IMG/VR virus record: IMGVR_UViG_3300043425_001634
Coordinates: 27,508 to 91,507 of that record
Strand: one strand, 5' to 3'
Origin: a virus
DNA: 64,000 bases
The notes under the pieces: model-generated
Databases searched by the model: none
Told to the model about the DNA's origin: nothing
What the model saw: only the letters and a program-made list of their open reading frames with translations
Translations under genes and position numbers: made by a program
Shown here: piece by piece, positions 52,001 to 59,060 of the stretch
How the letters are laid out: every line of letters begins with the position of its first letter
Numbering within the stretch: position 1 is the first letter of the stretch

Positions 52001-52789
52001 GGCGTTGCACATCTATGGTAGGATAAGGGGGTAGCCTCTACCCCTAGAGAAGATGATTTGTCCTAAGTGTCAGTCCACCAATATCAGTAAAAATGGCTTG
52101 AAGAGAGGAAAACAGAACCATATATGTAAGGATTGTGGTCGTCAATTTATCGACGTCTATTCTCCAGTCGGTTATCCCGAAGAAGTTAAACAACACTGTG
52201 TACATCTCTATCTTGAAGGGAATGGATTTCGCCGGATAGAAAGATTAACTGGAGTTTGTCATAACACCGTGATTAATTGGGTAAAAGCTGCGGCCAATAA
52301 TTTACCTTATGAACCTGATTATCAAGAGATTCCTGAAGTCTCTCAAGTTGATGAGTTACAGACTTATGTGGGTAAAAAAAACAGAAAGTCTGGGTCTGGA
52401 CTGTTGTAGATAAAAGGTTCCCAGGCATTTTAGCGTTTGTGGTCGGAGATAGGTCGAAAGAAACATTTAAACTGTTATGGAAAATAATTCAAGGTTGGGA
52501 ATGTTTCTTTTATGTCACGGATGGCTATGCAGTTTATCCTCAATTTATTGATGAACTTGACCATATAGTTAGCAAGCCCTTTATGACTCGGGTAGAAGGA
52601 GAAAACACGCGATTAAGACATTATCTAGCCCGCCTCCATAGAAAAACTTTATGTTATTCAAAATCTGTAGAAATGTTAACGATTTCTATCAGATTGCTTC
52701 TGTACTACCTGAAACATCGGACTATACCCCTGCCCAATTGAAGGACGGGATCCCTGTTTAATTCCATCCTACCATAGATGTGCAACGCC
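52001..52789 (+). mobile_element. IS1-family insertion sequence
   Basis: 789 bp bounded by perfect 24-bp terminal inverted repeats (52001-52024 and 52766-52789, beginning GGCGTTGCACATC). Two overlapping transposase frames with an A8 slippage tract. Left flank AAAAAAACA and right flank GTGGTTGCG are not a target duplication, so one flank has been deleted or rearranged. The right end lies in the 3' part of the SWIM-protein gene. Confidence 0.9.
52053..52741 (+). CDS. IS1-type transposase (InsA and InsB' by -1 frameshift)
   Basis: The first frame (52053-52409) has a zinc finger CPKCQSTN..CKDCGRQF and an HTH (FRRIERLTGVCHNTVINWVK), like InsA. At A8 (52374-52381) a -1 slip gives KKKQKVWVWTVVDKRFPG and continues into the catalytic InsB-type frame (VVGDRSKETFKLLW, YVTDGYAVYPQFI, VEGENTRLRHYLARLHRKT) to 52741. 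This fits IS1-family expression, where the fused InsAB' is the transposase. Confidence 0.88.
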
Positions 52790-53618
52790 GTGGTTGCGAT
52801 TTTTGCTTGATGGCGGCACGAATACTGCGATGCGCTGCCGCTATTTTTTCAGGAATTGGTGTAGAAGCGGGGACGGAAACTGGTTGACGGGGTGCCACCT
52901 GGCTAGAGATAGTCTGACGGCGAACTGGCGGCTGAACAATCTTTTTACCCAAAAACACTCCAGCGGGTGTTTCAATGATTTGCAGTCCCCCTAGGTCAAA
53001 GTTTTTCAAGTCATCGTGCTGTAATGCTGAAATTCGTTTGGCGATGTACTCCGCTTGACCGACGCTTACTTTGATCGGAGCCAAGCTTGACTCCCAAATT
53101 TCTTTTGCTACCAACACGGGATCGGGCTTGATCTCTTCTCCCGCTTGAGTTTTAAGAATTTTATTTACCAAATTGTTACTGAAGGCGGCAACCATGTCAG
53201 TGTGCCGACACTGCTTTTTGTCTATAGGGGCAAAGTAATGACTTTTACAATTGCAACTTATACTAACCTTATCCTCCTCTTGGGAAATATAAATATTGGT
53301 TGCGTAATTCTTATTATTTTTTTTCATTTGGTCTGCATTTTTTGTGGCGAACACTTTCCAGTGTATCCACACCTTGTGTTCTTCTGTGGGAATCAACTGA
53401 CAGCACAAAATATAATCAGATTTTTTCAAAAATTGGCTGCGGATCTTACCTTCGGATCGGTAGACGATCCACGGCTGACCTTTTTTGGTTAGCCCAAATT
53501 TGATCACCTCAACGCTATCGTTTTTAGCAATATCGTTAATTATTAAGATATTTGTATTTTGCAGGACATTTTGCCCCGATATATGGTAACGACCATTATT
53601 TTGTGCTAAAATGTACAT
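52758..53618 (-). CDS. SWIM zinc-finger protein, 3' end replaced by IS
   Basis: 286 residues. SWIM finger ISCNCKSHYF..KKQCRHTD near 125-147 (CxC..CxH). The last 12 residues (PRRCTSMVGWN) are encoded by the IS end, so the native C-terminus is lost. The Pro-rich linker before it (APRQPVSVPASTPIP) suggests a missing domain. Driven by the consensus promoter at 53650-53678. A second SWIM protein is at 29217. Confidence 0.7.
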   Translation of the reverse strand: MYILAQNNGRYHISGQNVLQNTNILIINDIAKNDSVEVIKFGLTKKGQPWIVYRSEGKIRSQFLKKSDYILCCQLIPTEEHKVWIHWKVFATKNADQMKKNNKNYATNIYISQEEDKVSISCNCKSHYFAPIDKKQCRHTDMVAAFSNNLVNKILKTQAGEEIKPDPVLVAKEIWESSLAPIKVSVGQAEYIAKRISALQHDDLKNFDLGGLQIIETPAGVFLGKKIVQPPVRRQTISSQVAPRQPVSVPASTPIPEKIAAAHRSIRAAIKQKSQPRRCTSMVGWN

Positions 53619-53645
53619 GGCATTAACCTAATGTGTTGAATATGG

Positions 53646-53700
53646 AGCCATAATAGCGCACTAATATGCTATTGTCAATAGAGGCTACGCTATTATGGCT
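53646..53700 (-). promoter_or_regulatory. consensus promoter inside an inverted repeat
   Basis: On the minus strand TTGACA (53673-53678), 17 bases, TATTAT (53650-53655) drive the SWIM gene. Outer arms AGCCATAATAGCG (53646-53658) and CGCTATTATGGCT (53688-53700) are perfect complements, so the -10 lies in one arm. Looks like a repressor-controlled promoter. Confidence 0.65.
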
Positions 53701-53710
53701 GCTTTTTTTG

Positions 53711-53980
53711 CTATTCTAGGATTGGTTGAGACTCCATGTCTCGGTAGGGTTGAGCTATATCTTCTGGAACTTCAAATCCTTGAGAGACAAGGGATTCGAT
53801 TATAGCTTTTCGGAGTAGGTCTTTGTTGGCTTGGCGAATCAGGTGATAAATAACTTCCTCTACTTGAAGACCGATAACTTTGTTCCGTGGGTAATTGAAC
53901 CCCTTTTTAAGCTTAAAAGAATGCCTACGAATTTCGGGATTGCCCGGTTTACCGGGATTACAATTATTAGAATCTGCCAT
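53711..53980 (-). CDS. small hypothetical protein
   Basis: 89 residues. Polar Asn/Gly/Pro start, basic middle (HSFKLKKGFNYPRNKV), helical EEVIYHLIRQANKDLLRKAI. No family recognised. Confidence 0.55.
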   Translation of the reverse strand: MADSNNCNPGKPGNPEIRRHSFKLKKGFNYPRNKVIGLQVEEVIYHLIRQANKDLLRKAIIESLVSQGFEVPEDIAQPYRDMESQPILE

Positions 53981-54042
53981 ATTTTAAGATATGTTGGGCT
54001 TACACCCAAAAAATAGCACAGTTTCACGCTATTCCCCCCTAG

Positions 54043-54243
54043 CTATTCCCCTAGTGTTTTTTGCAGATCCTCTACCTTTTGCCTGAATTCTTCGGCAGCA
54101 GGATCGGGGGCAAAAAAATTTTCGTACACCCAGAAACAGCCGGTTCCCAGCACTATCAAAAGAAAAACCGCCGATGCTAACTCGTTAATGGTAAAGTCAG
54201 GTTGCAACGGGTTTCGATTATCGTCGTCATCCTCTCGTTTCAT
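54043..54243 (-). CDS. small single-pass membrane protein
   Basis: 66 residues: charged start MKREDDDDNRNP, a helix SAVFLLIVLGTGCFWVYENF at 24-43, then an acidic helical tail. No family recognised; holin-like in size but with only one clear helix. Confidence 0.55.
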   Translation of the reverse strand: MKREDDDDNRNPLQPDFTINELASAVFLLIVLGTGCFWVYENFFAPDPAAEEFRQKVEDLQKTLGE

Positions 54244-54308
54244 GCCTCTTTGCCTTGTTAAGTTTTTAGTATTGTAATCGGTATGGTGCAGGTAAAAACA
54301 TGATCAAC

Positions 54309-54695
54309 CTAATCAGGCAGAATCGACATCATCAGCCACTTCTGGCTGATGTCTTCCACCGGAAAAGCGAAGAACCGCAGGGTGGGTTCTTCGCTATGTG
54401 CAAACAAACCCTTCCATCTCTCCCGGACGATCTTTGCGGAAACAACATCCTGGGCATCCGACGGAAGTACAACCAGGTCAAGCCGCTTGGGGTAATAAAG
54501 CCCCCCGCGAGTTTTTCCCTGGGTAATTCTTAATAAAATTTTTTGATGACTTACCCAAGGATCCGACACGGGGGATACAATCCGAACGGCATCAGTGGCT
54601 TTATCCGCCCACTGAAAGCGACCCGTGTGCCTCGGAGCAATTTGATGATAATGATTTTGACTGGGTAGAATCGCAGAAATTTTTAATACTTGCAT
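54309..54695 (-). CDS. hypothetical protein
   Basis: 128 residues, beta-rich, with HTGRFQWADKATDAVRIVSP and GGLYYPKRLDLVVLPSDAQDV. No family recognised. Confidence 0.55.
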   Translation of the reverse strand: MQVLKISAILPSQNHYHQIAPRHTGRFQWADKATDAVRIVSPVSDPWVSHQKILLRITQGKTRGGLYYPKRLDLVVLPSDAQDVVSAKIVRERWKGLFAHSEEPTLRFFAFPVEDISQKWLMMSILPD

Positions 54696-54714
54696 ATACT
54701 TGTTAATAGATAGA

Positions 54715-54742
54715 AATCGGCGACTTCTAAGTGTCGCCGATT
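54715..54742. terminator. intergenic hairpin
   Basis: AATCGGCGAC-TTCTAAGT-GTCGCCGATT, perfect 10-base arms between two minus-strand genes, seven bases after the stop region of 54750-55622. Confidence 0.5.
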
Positions 54743-54749
54743 CGGTATT

Positions 54750-55622
54750 TTAGTTAATTTCTAAAGAATCAACTAAGTCCGACAAATAATCGAAGAAGTT
54801 GTTTGTCCGTTTTTTCTGTTTTTTCTGTTTTTTCTGTTGTAGCTCATTATATCGCCTAGAGTTTTCGGCATTGAATAGACCAGGATCTATTCCGAGTTCT
54901 TTATCTAAAATGAACTCAATCAACCTGTCTCGACATCGATCGATTAACGGTTTTAAACACAAAATAGCTTCATTTTCATTGCTTTCGTTCACAGACAAGA
55001 CAAATGGAAAGTTTTTCTGGTGAACTTCTCTCAGACCCAGCTTGATATAATCCAAATTGCTATCCATGCAGTAAAGCCACAACGTACTAAATAATACGTT
55101 GTAGTCGGCCAACAACGCATATTTCGTTTTTGCTATGTCCTCCTTTTTTAGCTCCAGGAAGTGTTCCTCCGAGGGAATATACATAGAGGAGTATTTGTAA
55201 AAAATATCGGAATTTTGAACAGCATATTGCTGCTCTGTTAAATACTTCTGCCAAGAAGTAATTCTGCCTTCCTCTCGTTCTTCAAGATAAAGGTGTATTG
55301 CCAATTTACTTCCTGGGAAATCATTAAGACCCGTGGGAAATATGATATTGTCCGCATAAGTGTCCACAAGGTGATATCCCCAAGAACATGGGGGTACTAC
55401 TCCCAAACCATTAATCCATCCGCCTGCGTCAACTTTAAACCAAGCTAACCTTCCGCGAATCTGACCCTTTCTCTTTCCGCGACTGTAGCGACCAACTATC
55501 TCTACAATTTCCTGCTCTGAAAGACCTAGCTTCTTTTGAGCTAGATCAATTCCAAACTCGCTATTTAGATAGGCACTTTTGTCTACTATCTCTGCGCGAA
55601 AAGCGTGTTCTCTTCTTGCCAT
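54750..55622 (-). CDS. hypothetical protein with Lys-rich tandem repeat
   Basis: 290 residues. N-terminus resembles a small HTH (KKLGLSEQEIVEIVGRYSRG). Middle part mixed. Near the C-terminus a repeated codon block gives QQKKQKKQKKR, from tandem TTTTTTCTG units on the plus strand (54813-54840). No family recognised. Confidence 0.6.
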   Translation of the reverse strand: MARREHAFRAEIVDKSAYLNSEFGIDLAQKKLGLSEQEIVEIVGRYSRGKRKGQIRGRLAWFKVDAGGWINGLGVVPPCSWGYHLVDTYADNIIFPTGLNDFPGSKLAIHLYLEEREEGRITSWQKYLTEQQYAVQNSDIFYKYSSMYIPSEEHFLELKKEDIAKTKYALLADYNVLFSTLWLYCMDSNLDYIKLGLREVHQKNFPFVLSVNESNENEAILCLKPLIDRCRDRLIEFILDKELGIDPGLFNAENSRRYNELQQKKQKKQKKRTNNFFDYLSDLVDSLEIN

Positions 55623-55729
55623 TGTCGATCAAGGCTGAAATAGCCTCGGTGAAATACTTTACTCAATAATCGCATAACTTCAGTCTGCTGTCCAGGTCTT
55701 AACGATCCTATTTTAACAACAGGTAACAT
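55586..55729 (-). CDS. small hypothetical protein overlapping the next start
   Basis: 47 residues (MLPVVKIGSLRPGQQTEVMR, then LLSKVFHRGYFSLDRQWQ). It overlaps the downstream start by 37 bases. A longer reading from 55774 adds a hydrophobic run. No strong ribosome-binding site, so weakly supported. Confidence 0.35.
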   Translation of the reverse strand: MLPVVKIGSLRPGQQTEVMRLLSKVFHRGYFSLDRQWQEENTLFAQR

Positions 55730-55767
55730 ATTTGTTACAGGCAACAACAAAATAAATGACAAAGTGC

Positions 55768-55797
55768 TTGCCAAAATCAGGAAAGATATGATAGAAT
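55768..55797 (+). promoter_or_regulatory. promoter of the structured RNA
   Basis: TTGCCA (55768-55773), 18 bases, TAGAAT (55792-55797), giving a start near 55804, at the beginning of the ORF-free structured stretch. Confidence 0.55.
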
Positions 55798-55803
55798 TAA
55801 TTC

Positions 55804-56245
55804 GGGAATAAGGATTTCTTTGTTCCCATCCGAGAGTAGTCCGGGGAATCCGGCTGAACTCTCGTACCTCTACCGGCGGCTATTAAGCCGCAAGCGGATT
55901 ACGGGTATCTGATTAAATTGCCGGGGCAATTCTCCCCCGACCGGGAAACCGGGCTGATATGAAAGCAAGAGATTTAGTCAGGTGGCTAGGGATGGCCGGT
56001 AAGTGCGAGGCGTCGTCTAATGAAAATAAGACAAAAAATACTCGGTTGTGGGGCTCAACACCGGCTATCCACGTAAATAGGCTCCTGTGGTAAATACGCA
56101 GAGAAATCTAAAAGGGAACAGACTCTTGAATGAAATAGTTCAAATAGCCAAGAATAACTGTTCTTGTGTCGTTTAGATCAGAGGAAAAGGGCGGCTCTCT
56201 TAGGGGAATTAATTAGCAAGAATTACTGAACCCGGCTTGTTACTG
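55804..56245 (+). ncRNA. candidate large structured non-coding RNA
   Basis: About 440 nt with no coding frame but dense pairing: GGGAA..TTCCC (55804-55827); GAGAG..CTCTC with an inner AGTA/GAA internal loop like the loop E motif and a CCGG hairpin (55832-55863); GCGGCT-ATTA-AGCCGC (55876-55891); CGGGG..CCCCG (55922-55940); CCGGG-AAA-CCGG; GTCT..AGAC (56015-56031); CCAC..GTGG; ATCTAAA..TTTAGAT (56106-56177) enclosing GAACAG..CTGTTC. GC content is well above the flanks. I cannot assign it to tmRNA, RNase P, 6S, or a group I or II intron. Large ornate phage RNAs (GOLLD, ROOL) or a HEARO-type RNA are possible comparisons, not established. The 3' end may extend to the A/T-rich hairpin near 56385-56402. 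Confidence 0.6.
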
Positions 56246-56655
56246 GACCAAGGATTTAAGTTGAAAAAACTAAATAATTAAACCTTATATTTTTTACTGC
56301 TTTTAAAAGCGGTCAATAAATTTTGACCCTTGATTGGCAGTTACGCAACACTACGTCTTTTAAGATTTAGTGAGATTTGCTGTGTTTAAAAATATTTTTT
56401 TAGTAAGAAATAAGGGTAATGGGGGATAGAATATTGTTTTTGAGTGACGGTTGAAGTGATCGCGGATTAAATTCGCCCCATTTCAGATGTCCAAGGTAAA
56501 AAGACAAGCGATCGCCCCGCATCTTGAGGGATAAAGGTTTTAGGTGAGCCAATCTCCCAAAGGCAATAGGTTTGAGGTGAAAGAGGATTTGTTTAATTTC
56601 CCTATATAAGGCTATATATAGGGAAATTAAACAAATTAAACCTACTCACTCACTC
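56246..56655. other. non-coding region with long inverted repeat
   Basis: No gene seen. A 22-base perfect inverted repeat (56587-56608 and 56615-56636, 6-base loop) lies just beyond the stop of the small minus-strand frame at 56656. A pair of imperfect direct repeats (AGGTTTTAGGTGA / AGGTTTGAGGTGA at about 56538 and 56567) and one HIP1 site precede it. Confidence 0.5.
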
Positions 56656-56868
56656 TTATCCTCTTAATCCTGGGGCGGGTCTTGTCACCCAAACAGGTTT
56701 TTGTTCACCTTGATCCGTAGGGCGGCTGGCGACGATGTGTGGTGGACTAAATGTCTCTAAACAATTCCTTGCCATTGCCTTAAGCCGGAGCGTGATCACG
56801 GTTGGGTTATTTTCAACCTGTGGAGGTGGCTGACATAAGGCGTCAAAATATAAGAAAAATTTATTCAC
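56656..56868 (-). CDS. small hypothetical protein, doubtful
   Basis: 70 residues from a GTG at 56868: NKFFLYFDALCQPPPQVENN, then TRPAPGLRG. It starts inside the terminator region of the upstream gene and has no ribosome-binding site, but the composition is protein-like. Confidence 0.35.
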   Translation of the reverse strand: MNKFFLYFDALCQPPPQVENNPTVITLRLKAMARNCLETFSPPHIVASRPTDQGEQKPVWVTRPAPGLRG

Positions 56869-56900
56869 AAAAAAACAGACCCGGAATAGCCCTGGTCTGT
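56867..56900 (-). terminator. minus-strand terminator
   Basis: ACAGACC / GGTCTGT stem with a 12-base loop; on the minus strand it is followed by at least seven T. It ends the gene at 56938. Confidence 0.7.
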
Positions 56901-56937
56901 GATTGTATGTTTTTTATTTGATTATTGTTTTTTTTGA

Positions 56938-57336
56938 TCATCCTTCGTAGTCAGGATGGTAAAGGTTGCAATATACTTGTTTGTATGCGGAGATTAAGCA
57001 CCTGATATATGGAGAGTCTTGACCAATCCCTTGCCAGAAAGCAGAGTCATCAGCATATTCGCAACTTTCCAGCCATTGAAGACCCCCACGGTCTTCAATG
57101 GCGTCAAACAACTTTATATGTTGCTCAAGCTTTTTCTGTATAAGCAGGGTCATCGTGCGAGTGTCATTTTCACCATCCTTTTGTGCTTGATAGGCTGCTG
57201 CCAAATCTCGATAGCTAATACCACAAGCTTGAACCTGGTATGAATGACGCAACAGGCCATTCAATTGGGCTGCACTCGCAAGAGTAGAAAGTGCAGCACT
57301 AATCCCCGGTCGCTGGCAGGTAATTTTGTAAATCAT
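56938..57336 (-). CDS. hypothetical protein
   Basis: 132 residues, mainly helical (GISAALSTLASAAQLNGLL, TMTLLIQKKLEQHIKLFDAI), ending CNLYHPDYEG. AAGGAGAG-type ribosome-binding site. No family recognised. Followed by a good terminator. Confidence 0.6.
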   Translation of the reverse strand: MIYKITCQRPGISAALSTLASAAQLNGLLRHSYQVQACGISYRDLAAAYQAQKDGENDTRTMTLLIQKKLEQHIKLFDAIEDRGGLQWLESCEYADDSAFWQGIGQDSPYIRCLISAYKQVYCNLYHPDYEG

Positions 57337-57594
57337 TCTTTTCTCTCCTTAACTTAATTTGCTGTCCCTATTCGGGAATGCGATCGCCCGGTTCCGACCC
57401 CGGCTGAGGCATCCAGTATGCGCGATCGCTAAATGTTTGACTTATTTAACAAGACTGACGGGTGATGGTCAGCGGCAACCTGCGATCATAGTGGTGGGGT
57501 TGTTATCCCTGCTCAATCTTCTCGTAAAGAGGCTTGCCGCACTCTGTTACCAGTTGTGACAGATCCTGCAAAGGGAACCACTCAATATTTTGAC
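57337..57594. other. non-coding stretch
   Basis: No convincing gene on either strand. It holds two HIP1-related sites and a few short stems (for example GCGATCGCCCGG near 57379). It separates the gene at 56938 from repeat copy 1. Confidence 0.4.
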
Positions 57595-57678
57595 TTTGTA
57601 AGCCGCGCCCCCGTCAGGGGCTACCGAAATCGCTACATCTTATTTGTTCATCCGGTGTTACGCCGGGTAGTGGTTTCG
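57595..57678 (-). repeat. 84-nt structured repeat, copy 1
   Basis: Identical over 84 bases to the three copies at 58066-58366. Each folds into a closed cruciform: 14-bp stem ACCGAAATCGCTAC with GTAGTGGTTTCGGT (two G-T pairs; the last base pair is absent in copy 1), an adjacent hairpin GCCCC-CGTCA-GGGGC, and an inner hairpin CCGGTG-TTA-CGCCGG. Copy 1 lies four bases beyond the stop of the small gene at 57683, in its 3' untranslated region, and lacks the closing GTGGCT. Confidence 0.8.
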
Positions 57679-57682
57679 AGCG

Positions 57683-58021
57683 TTAGTCGCACTTTTTCCA
57701 TACAACAGGAACCACAGATTTGTCTGCTATTGGATCAAGATAGGGAGACTTGTCCTTTGACACATAAACGTTACCTGTGCTGTTGACAAATAATTCACCA
57801 GAATTAAACGCTGTGTAGCGATCTTGATACCATTGCCCGTTAAACTCACACCCGTTTTCTGAACAATGAGCAATTGCCTCGGCTTCGGAAGCGTAAAAGG
57901 CATTATATCGCCCTGATTCATAAGTCGCATATACAGTAGACTCATTAATCTCAATCTGCTCTTGCGAAGAGCAAGAGCGAAAACGATCGATAGCAGTGGC
58001 AGCAATGCTTTGACTATTCAT
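57683..58021 (-). CDS. small protein flanked by structured repeats
   Basis: The ATG at 58021 (MNSQSIAATAIDRFRSC) has GGAG eight bases upstream. About 112 residues, four cysteines (RSCSSQ, HCSENGCEF, WKKCD), several Tyr-rich segments (YATYESGRYNAFYASE). No family recognised. A consensus promoter at 58392-58420 would make a leader of about 360 nt containing three repeats. The gene plus repeats looks like one cassette. Confidence 0.6.
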   Translation of the reverse strand: MNSQSIAATAIDRFRSCSSQEQIEINESTVYATYESGRYNAFYASEAEAIAHCSENGCEFNGQWYQDRYTAFNSGELFVNSTGNVYVSKDKSPYLDPIADKSVVPVVWKKCD

Positions 58022-58065
58022 AATATTTTCTCCGTTTGTTTCTTTCATGACTGTTGTTTCTTGAT

Positions 58066-58149
58066 TTTGTAAGCCGCGCCCCCGTCAGGGGCTACCGAAA
58101 TCGCTACATCTTATTTGTTCATCCGGTGTTACGCCGGGTAGTGGTTTCG
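58066..58149 (-). repeat. 84-nt structured repeat, copy 2
   Basis: Same sequence as copy 1, with closing GTGGCT pairing to AGCC. Together with copy 3 it shares the flank CTGTTGTTTCTTGAT; copies 2 and 3 are 103 bases apart. Confidence 0.85.
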
Positions 58150-58168
58150 GTGGCTGTTGTTTCTTGAT

Positions 58169-58252
58169 TTTGTAAGCCGCGCCCCCGTCAGGGGCTACCG
58201 AAATCGCTACATCTTATTTGTTCATCCGGTGTTACGCCGGGTAGTGGTTTCG
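58169..58252 (-). repeat. 84-nt structured repeat, copy 3
   Basis: Identical to the other copies. Shares its downstream flank GGTGGCTTTCTTTTTGCCAT with copy 4, 114 bases away. Confidence 0.85.
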
Positions 58253-58282
58253 GTGGCTTTCTTTTTGCCATGTTCTATTGAC

Positions 58283-58366
58283 TTTGTAAGCCGCGCCCCC
58301 GTCAGGGGCTACCGAAATCGCTACATCTTATTTGTTCATCCGGTGTTACGCCGGGTAGTGGTTTCG
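58283..58366 (-). repeat. 84-nt structured repeat, copy 4
   Basis: Identical core. Closest to the minus-strand promoter at 58392, so it would be the first RNA domain transcribed. Confidence 0.85.
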
Positions 58367-58391
58367 GTGGCTTTCTTTTTGCCATGTTCTA

Positions 58392-58420
58392 AATATATTG
58401 CACCCTTTTGGATTTGTCAA
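58392..58420 (-). promoter_or_regulatory. promoter reading through the repeats
   Basis: On the minus strand TTGACA (58415-58420), 17 bases, TATATT (58392-58397). Transcription would pass through repeat copies 4, 3 and 2 and then the gene at 57683. Confidence 0.7.
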
Positions 58421-58518
58421 GCGCTTTTTTATAAAAATCCAGGAAAGGCTGTGAGATATCCCTGAAGGTCTTGTATGACCTGTGTTACAGTGGGGTGGTA
58501 TGGTATTGAGGCTTATTT

Positions 58519-58767
58519 ATGAGTTGGCGTTTAAGTGAGATTATGGCTCGGCATGGGATCAAAGGGATTCAGTTGGCCAAAAAACTGGGGATTTCCGATA
58601 ATACGGTATCGAAACTCCGAACGGCGCAAGAGATGCCCTATTTGTCAGGGCAAAAGCTAAATCAACTTTGCGACGCCTTGAACGATTTGATCTGGGAATC
58701 GGGGCAAAGTAGTAGCATCATTGCCCCATCTGATTTGATTACTTATAGCTACAAGCGAACAAGATAG
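58519..58767 (+). CDS. small Cro/C1-type HTH regulator
   Basis: 82 residues: MSWRLSEIMARHGIKGIQLA, KKLGISDNTVSKLRT, then KLNQLCDALNDLIWE. HTH_26-type, closest to 1246-1521 (both end near APSDLI/TPNDLI then a Tyr segment). A short AGGTC/GACCT repeat at 58467-58482 may be its operator. It diverges from the repeat-flanked gene. Confidence 0.8.
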   Translation: MSWRLSEIMARHGIKGIQLAKKLGISDNTVSKLRTAQEMPYLSGQKLNQLCDALNDLIWESGQSSSIIAPSDLITYSYKRTR

Positions 58768-58775
58768 CTATAAAT

Positions 58776-58808
58776 AAATCCTCTCTTGTCAGGGAGAGGA
58801 TTTATTTT
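58776..58808 (+). terminator. terminator after the regulator
   Basis: AAATCCTCTC / GAGAGGATTT, 8-base loop, then TTTATTTT. Confidence 0.7.
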
Positions 58809-58823
58809 CTTTGGTGGCGGTGA

Positions 58824-59060
58824 TTAGTAATCGCTACCGATCCACTTTCTTTCAATCGCTACAACTTGATTGATTAGATCGCAGACAGCGCGATCTTTGA
58901 AAACCAGGTGGACTGTCCCGACTCCGAACGCTCGGATTTTAAAGAAGGTAGATTCAAATTGCTCCTCTGTACCGAAGCCCTTAATTACATCTGCGGTCTG
59001 CGTAATTTCCGAGAAATTTTTTCCGGTTACGATGCAGCAAATTTTGTCAATATCCGCTAA
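58824..59060 (-). other. C-terminal coding extension of the DUF4942-type methylase (-1 frame)
   Basis: Open frame with no start that continues the methylase after its apparent stop: LADIDKICCIVTGKNFSEIT, then FFKIRAFGVGTVHLVFKDRA and ending at TAA 58824. This looks like the DUF4942 end (D-D-IDKICC, GTVHLVFK). It is reached from the upstream gene by a -1 shift at A7 (59061-59067), reading GAA AAA AAT. Either programmed slippage or one missing A. Confidence 0.65.

Noticed and set aside
54043-54243. Holin
   Set aside because: One membrane helix and small size are compatible, but there is no adjacent endolysin; the nearest lytic enzyme is in the 36-37 kb membrane module.
55804-56245. tmRNA, RNase P RNA, or group I/II intron
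   Set aside because: No tRNA-like ends or tag ORF, no recognisable P4 core, no GACUA/UAGUC P7 pairing in the right order, no domain V, and no exon frame on this strand.
57595-58366. CRISPR array
   Set aside because: The four 84-base repeats are too long, spacings are irregular (103, 114 and 387 bases), the spacers are shared rather than unique, and no cas genes are present.
57595-58366. Integron attC sites or a retron msr/msd
   Set aside because: There is no GTTRRRY core pair at proper positions, no integron integrase, and no reverse transcriptase in the window.
57556-58465. Open frames across the repeats reading APVRGYRNRYILFVHP
   Set aside because: The same peptide recurs only because the RNA-structured repeat is open in that frame; there is no start context, and the better-supported gene is on the other strand.
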